Shown: piece after piece, positions 61,079 to 64,000 of the stretch | Layout of the letters: the number at the start of each line of letters is the position of its first letter | How positions within the stretch are numbered: position 1 is the stretch's first letter | From: Haemophilus parainfluenzae | GTDB lineage: Bacteria > Pseudomonadota > Gammaproteobacteria > Enterobacterales > Pasteurellaceae | Direction: 5' to 3' | NCBI RefSeq assembly: GCF_900450995.1 | Contig: NZ_UGHY01000002.1 | Location: forward strand, 508,501-572,500 | DNA length: 64,000 nt | Position numbers and translations under genes: made by a program | Notes under the pieces: model-generated | Database searches by the model: none | What the model saw: only the letters and a program-made list of their open reading frames with translations | Told to the model about the DNA's origin: nothing

Positions 61079-61108
61079 AAAAAGGGCAATCCTTGACTGC
61101 CCTTTTAA
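61079..61108 (-). terminator. Terminator of the iron importer operon
   Basis: AAAGGGCA and TGCCCTTT arms around an 11-base loop, with T tracts on both strands, downstream of the binding-protein gene. Confidence 0.8.
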
Positions 61109-61121
61109 ATAATTTTTCGTA

Positions 61122-62030
61122 TTATTTTTTCACTGCACGATCAAGTTCTTGTGCGATGATTTCCATGCTTTCTAAGCCACCAAACGCAAGATACCAATTG
61201 GCTGCATCAAGGTACACAATGTGTCCATCTTTATATGCTTTGGTTTGTTTGATGATATCGTTATCCAATACTTTTTGCGCATTGTTGGCTTTTTCTGTAA
61301 TGGCCGCTGTACGATCCACTACAAGTAAAAAGTCTGGATTTTTTTCTAAGATATATTCAAAACCAACGCTTTGTCCATGCGTAGACGATTTGATGCTGTT
61401 ATCAATCGGTTTAAAACCAAATTTTTGATACACCATGCCATAGCGAGAACCGTCACCAAAAGCACTGATTTTACTTTCATTAACCAATACCAACAAAGCT
61501 GTTTTGTCTTTAGCATCTTTTGCGACTTGGTCAACCTTGCTTTCCAATGCTGAAAGTTTTTCTTTCGCGACACTTTCTTTACCAAAAACCTGACCAAGTG
61601 CGGTCACATTTTGTTGAAAACTTGTGTAGTAATTATTGTAGTCATTTTCAACATTAAATACTGGCGCAATTTCTTTAAATTTATCGATCATTTTTTCTTG
61701 ACGCTTAGAAACAATGATCAAATCCGGATTAAGTTCGTTAATTTGCTCCAATGATTGTTCTTTCAAATCGCCGACATTTTTATATTTTTTGTCTGCAAAT
61801 TCTGCAAGATAAGTTGGGAGTTTTCCGCTTTGTGGGAAGCCCACAATTTTATCTTTCACACCTAATGCACGAAGTGTGTCTGCTGCACCAAAATCGAGAA
61901 CCACCACACGTTGTGGATTTTGTGGCACGACTTGTTTTCCAACGGAATTTTCCACCGTAATATCCGCAGCTTGTACAACACCAGAAAGTGCGAAGAGTGA
62001 AAGTGCTAAAGTTGATAATGTTTTTTTCAT
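61122..62030 (-). CDS. Iron-siderophore ABC importer, binding protein
   Basis: Periplasmic-binding protein of the Fe/B12 class. A signal peptide (MKKTLSTLALSLFALSGVV, cleavage near VQAAD) is followed by RVVVLDFGAADTLRALGV, ELNPDLIIVSKRQEK, and the C-terminal YLDAANWYLAFGGLES. It most resembles the catecholate-type group (CeuE, VctP, FatB, YclQ). It has 302 residues. It is last in the operon after the ATPase, which is unusual but known in this group. Substrate inferred only by family. Confidence 0.88.
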   Translation of the reverse strand: MKKTLSTLALSLFALSGVVQAADITVENSVGKQVVPQNPQRVVVLDFGAADTLRALGVKDKIVGFPQSGKLPTYLAEFADKKYKNVGDLKEQSLEQINELNPDLIIVSKRQEKMIDKFKEIAPVFNVENDYNNYYTSFQQNVTALGQVFGKESVAKEKLSALESKVDQVAKDAKDKTALLVLVNESKISAFGDGSRYGMVYQKFGFKPIDNSIKSSTHGQSVGFEYILEKNPDFLLVVDRTAAITEKANNAQKVLDNDIIKQTKAYKDGHIVYLDAANWYLAFGGLESMEIIAQELDRAVKK

Positions 62031-62044
62031 GAAGATTTCCTTAT

Positions 62045-62806
62045 TTATCTAAAATAAACGGCAATTTTATGGTCGTCGATATCCTGAATCGGAATCGCCA
62101 TGTCATAAATATCTTGTAATACGGTTGATTGCATAATGTGGTTAACTTCACCTTGGTGCACTAGTTTTCCATTTTTCATGGCAACAATATAGTCTGAATA
62201 ACAAGAGGCGAAATTAATATCATGAATCACAATCACCACGGTTTTGTTGAGTTCTGTCGCTAATTTACGCAAAACTTGCATGATCTGCACTGAATGTTTC
62301 ATATCCAGATTATTTAATGGTTCATCCAACAAAATATAATCGGTATCTTGAGCAAGTGTCATCGCAATATAAGCACGTTGCCGCTGACCGCCACTTAAAC
62401 TATCGATATATTGGTGGCGAATATCATCTAAATCCATATAGGCAATAGCATTATCAATAAAAGTGCGGTCAGTTTGAGTTAAGTTTCCTTTGGAATAAGG
62501 GAAGCGCCCAAACGAGACTAAATCTTCAATGGTTAGACGCAGATTAATGTTGTTCGTTTGCTTTAAGATCGCAAGCTGTTTCGCAATATCACTACTTTTT
62601 TTGCGATTGAGCAATTCACCATTGAGATACACATCTCCGTTATCAGCACTTAACAAACGGCTAATAATAGACAGCACCGTACTCTTCCCCGCGCCATTCG
62701 GTCCGATAAAAGACGTAATTTTCCCCGTAGGAATAGTAACGGATACATTATCCACCACCTTTTTGCTTCCGTAACTTTTAGTAATATTGCGAATTTCTAT
62801 TGCCAT
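62045..62806 (-). CDS. Iron-siderophore ABC importer, ATPase
   Basis: ATPase of the FecE/CeuD/YclP type, 253 residues. Walker A FIGPNGAGKSTVLSII (about residues 33-48), signature SLSGGQRQRAYIAMTLA, and Walker B DYILLDEPLNNLD are intact. It overlaps the upstream permease stop by 10 bp and is followed after 14 bp by the binding protein. Confidence 0.93.
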   Translation of the reverse strand: MAIEIRNITKSYGSKKVVDNVSVTIPTGKITSFIGPNGAGKSTVLSIISRLLSADNGDVYLNGELLNRKKSSDIAKQLAILKQTNNINLRLTIEDLVSFGRFPYSKGNLTQTDRTFIDNAIAYMDLDDIRHQYIDSLSGGQRQRAYIAMTLAQDTDYILLDEPLNNLDMKHSVQIMQVLRKLATELNKTVVIVIHDINFASCYSDYIVAMKNGKLVHQGEVNHIMQSTVLQDIYDMAIPIQDIDDHKIAVYFR

Positions 62807-63756
62807 TTTTTGTTTGCTCTTAATAACAAATAAATAAAGTACACACCGCCGACAAAATTAACGATGATGCTTAATGTCGTGCGGAACGTAAAAATATGGG
62901 TCACTAATAATTGCCCTAAAACCAAGGTTATGATGGAAATTAACATCGCGGCAGGAATGAGTACCTTGTAACGATAATCACGAACAAATTCAAAGGTCAC
63001 GTTCATCACTAATAACCCAAGGAAAGTAAGTGGGCCAACAAGTGCGGTCGACACTGACGTTAAAATTGCCACGAGAATTAATAGGATTTTTAAGGTCTTT
63101 TGGTAATCGATCCCTAAGTTAATGGCATTTTCTCGCCCTAACGCCAACACATCAAAGCAATGCCAATATCTCAGACTAAAAACAATGGTCGCGACTAAAA
63201 TGGCTAATGCGACCCACAAGATTTGTGTATTGATTCGGTTGAAACTGGCAAAGCCAATATCTTGTGCGATCTGGAATTCATTTGGGTCAATCAACACTTC
63301 CATAAACGTCGTTAAGCTACCAAAGAAGGTGCCGAAAATAATCCCGACAAGCAACAAGAAGAAAATATTTTGGTTTTCTTTCTTAAACAGGAAGTGATAA
63401 AGCACTAATGAAAACGCCATCATTAATCCCGTACACAAGACAAACAATGCAATCGAATTCATTGAAAGCAATGTGCTTGAGCCGAAAAGGAAAATTATCG
63501 TCGTTTGAATCAGTAAATACAGCGAATCTAAACCCAAAATACTCGGCGTGAGAATTCGGTTATTCACAACCGTTTGGAAAATCATCGTAGCAAGTGCAAT
63601 TGCCGCGCCTGTAATCACAATCGCAATTAAGGATAAGGCACGATTTTCCAAGGCATATTGCCAACGGTTTGGTAAGTTGTAGCCTAAATAAAGTGCAAGA
63701 GAAACAATGGCTAACAACGATAATACAATCAGTTGAGAAGAAGATTTCTTAGCCAT
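62797..63756 (-). CDS. Iron-siderophore ABC importer, permease 2
   Basis: FecCD-family permease (FatC/CeuC/YclO type), 319 residues and about nine helices, with ITGAAIALATMIFQTVVNNR near residue 50 and the ATPase-facing loop LGRENAINLGIDYQ. GPLTFLGLLVMNVTFEFVRD is the conserved late helix. The ATG at 63756 overlaps the stop of the preceding permease by 8 bp, so the genes are translationally coupled. Confidence 0.92.
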   Translation of the reverse strand: MAKKSSSQLIVLSLLAIVSLALYLGYNLPNRWQYALENRALSLIAIVITGAAIALATMIFQTVVNNRILTPSILGLDSLYLLIQTTIIFLFGSSTLLSMNSIALFVLCTGLMMAFSLVLYHFLFKKENQNIFFLLLVGIIFGTFFGSLTTFMEVLIDPNEFQIAQDIGFASFNRINTQILWVALAILVATIVFSLRYWHCFDVLALGRENAINLGIDYQKTLKILLILVAILTSVSTALVGPLTFLGLLVMNVTFEFVRDYRYKVLIPAAMLISIITLVLGQLLVTHIFTFRTTLSIIVNFVGGVYFIYLLLRANKKWQ

Positions 63757-64000
63757 TTCTATACCGCTTTAATAATAAAAATAAGAAGATACCACTACCA
63801 AATACACCCACCACGGCATTAATGGAAATCTCATAAGGATAAATCACACTTCGACCTAAAATATCGCAGAATAAGACAAATACCGCACCTAATAAGGCAG
63901 TATGAGATAACACTTTCTTCAAGTTATCCCCTAAATAAAGGGTGACGATATTCGGGATAATTAACCCAAGAAAGGGATCACGCCAACAGACACGATAATA
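63749..64000 (-). pseudogene. Iron-siderophore ABC importer, permease 1 (edge-cut, apparent frameshift)
   Basis: The C-terminal part of a FecCD-type permease (FatD/CeuB/YclN). Near the edge the frame reads SVGVIPFLG then TAA; the expected LIIPNIVTLYLGDN follows only after shifting one base (GGTTAATT where GGTTTAATT would keep the frame) at about 63963. Downstream the reading is normal to NAVVGVFGSGIFLFLLLKR and a TAA at 63749-63751. Either a real single-base deletion inactivating the importer, or a sequencing error. Confidence 0.75.

Overview
The window looks like chromosomal DNA of a Haemophilus-type gammaproteobacterium (Pasteurellaceae). It is AT-rich. By eye it carries more than 50 copies of the 9-mer AAGTGCGGT or its complement, the DNA-uptake sequence (USS) of the H. 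influenzae clade, and many are paired as inverted repeats that act as terminators. Gene order in several blocks (iscR to iscX, trmJ-pal-tolBARQ-ybgC, cydABX-ybgE, ruvCAB-yebC-nudB-aspS) is what I recall from H. influenzae. H. parainfluenzae or a near relative is my best guess; species level is inference.

Layout. 1-3562: threonine operon (thrL leader, attenuator, thrA, thrB running off the edge). 3653-5626: yggS, then an IS3-family element that split a USS-type terminator. 5657-10321: murA-ibaG-mlaBCDEF (envelope synthesis and outer-membrane lipid asymmetry). 10394-12897: lnt and corC. 13060-16450: an accessory island made of broken toxin and immunity genes (EndoU, WHH/HNH and DNA/RNA non-specific nuclease toxins, several immunity-like ORFs, toxin C-terminal tails, an orphan IS end). 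16600-24894: galactose block (galTKM, divergent galR, mglBAC) with GalR-type operators and CRP sites. 25009-31324: iron-sulfur assembly operon with its IscR site. 31384-37399: trmJ, three tRNA-Lys genes, pal-tolB-tolA-tolR-tolQ-ybgC. 37471-40590: cytochrome bd oxidase including the small cydX. 41050-49306: a small periplasmic protein, ruvCAB, a lipoprotein, yebC, nudB, an atypical Nramp-family transporter, a membrane protein and aspS. 49491-53804: cmoA, gloA, rnt, a histidine-leader attenuator controlling a YuiF-type transporter, priC. 53873-61001: tRNA-Ser, rne, rluC, hfq, hflX, tyrR. 61122-64000: an iron-siderophore type ABC importer whose first permease runs off the edge and appears frameshifted.

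The part least explained by ordinary housekeeping biology is the 13-16.5 kb island. Read on the minus strand it is a string of about six toxin/immunity units, each toxin reduced to a C-terminal piece, several joined by deletions or frameshifts, with no intact delivery protein. It is bounded by USS inverted repeats, and an orphan IS end abuts one truncated toxin. Other points worth attention are the his-type attenuator with a second 18-codon ORF before the transporter, priC whose ribosome-binding site lies inside a terminator hairpin, a perfect TyrR box upstream of tyrR, an Nramp-like protein without the DPGN metal-binding motif, and an IS element whose ends abut USS repeats.

All calls come from reading the sequence and recalled family knowledge; no database search was run.
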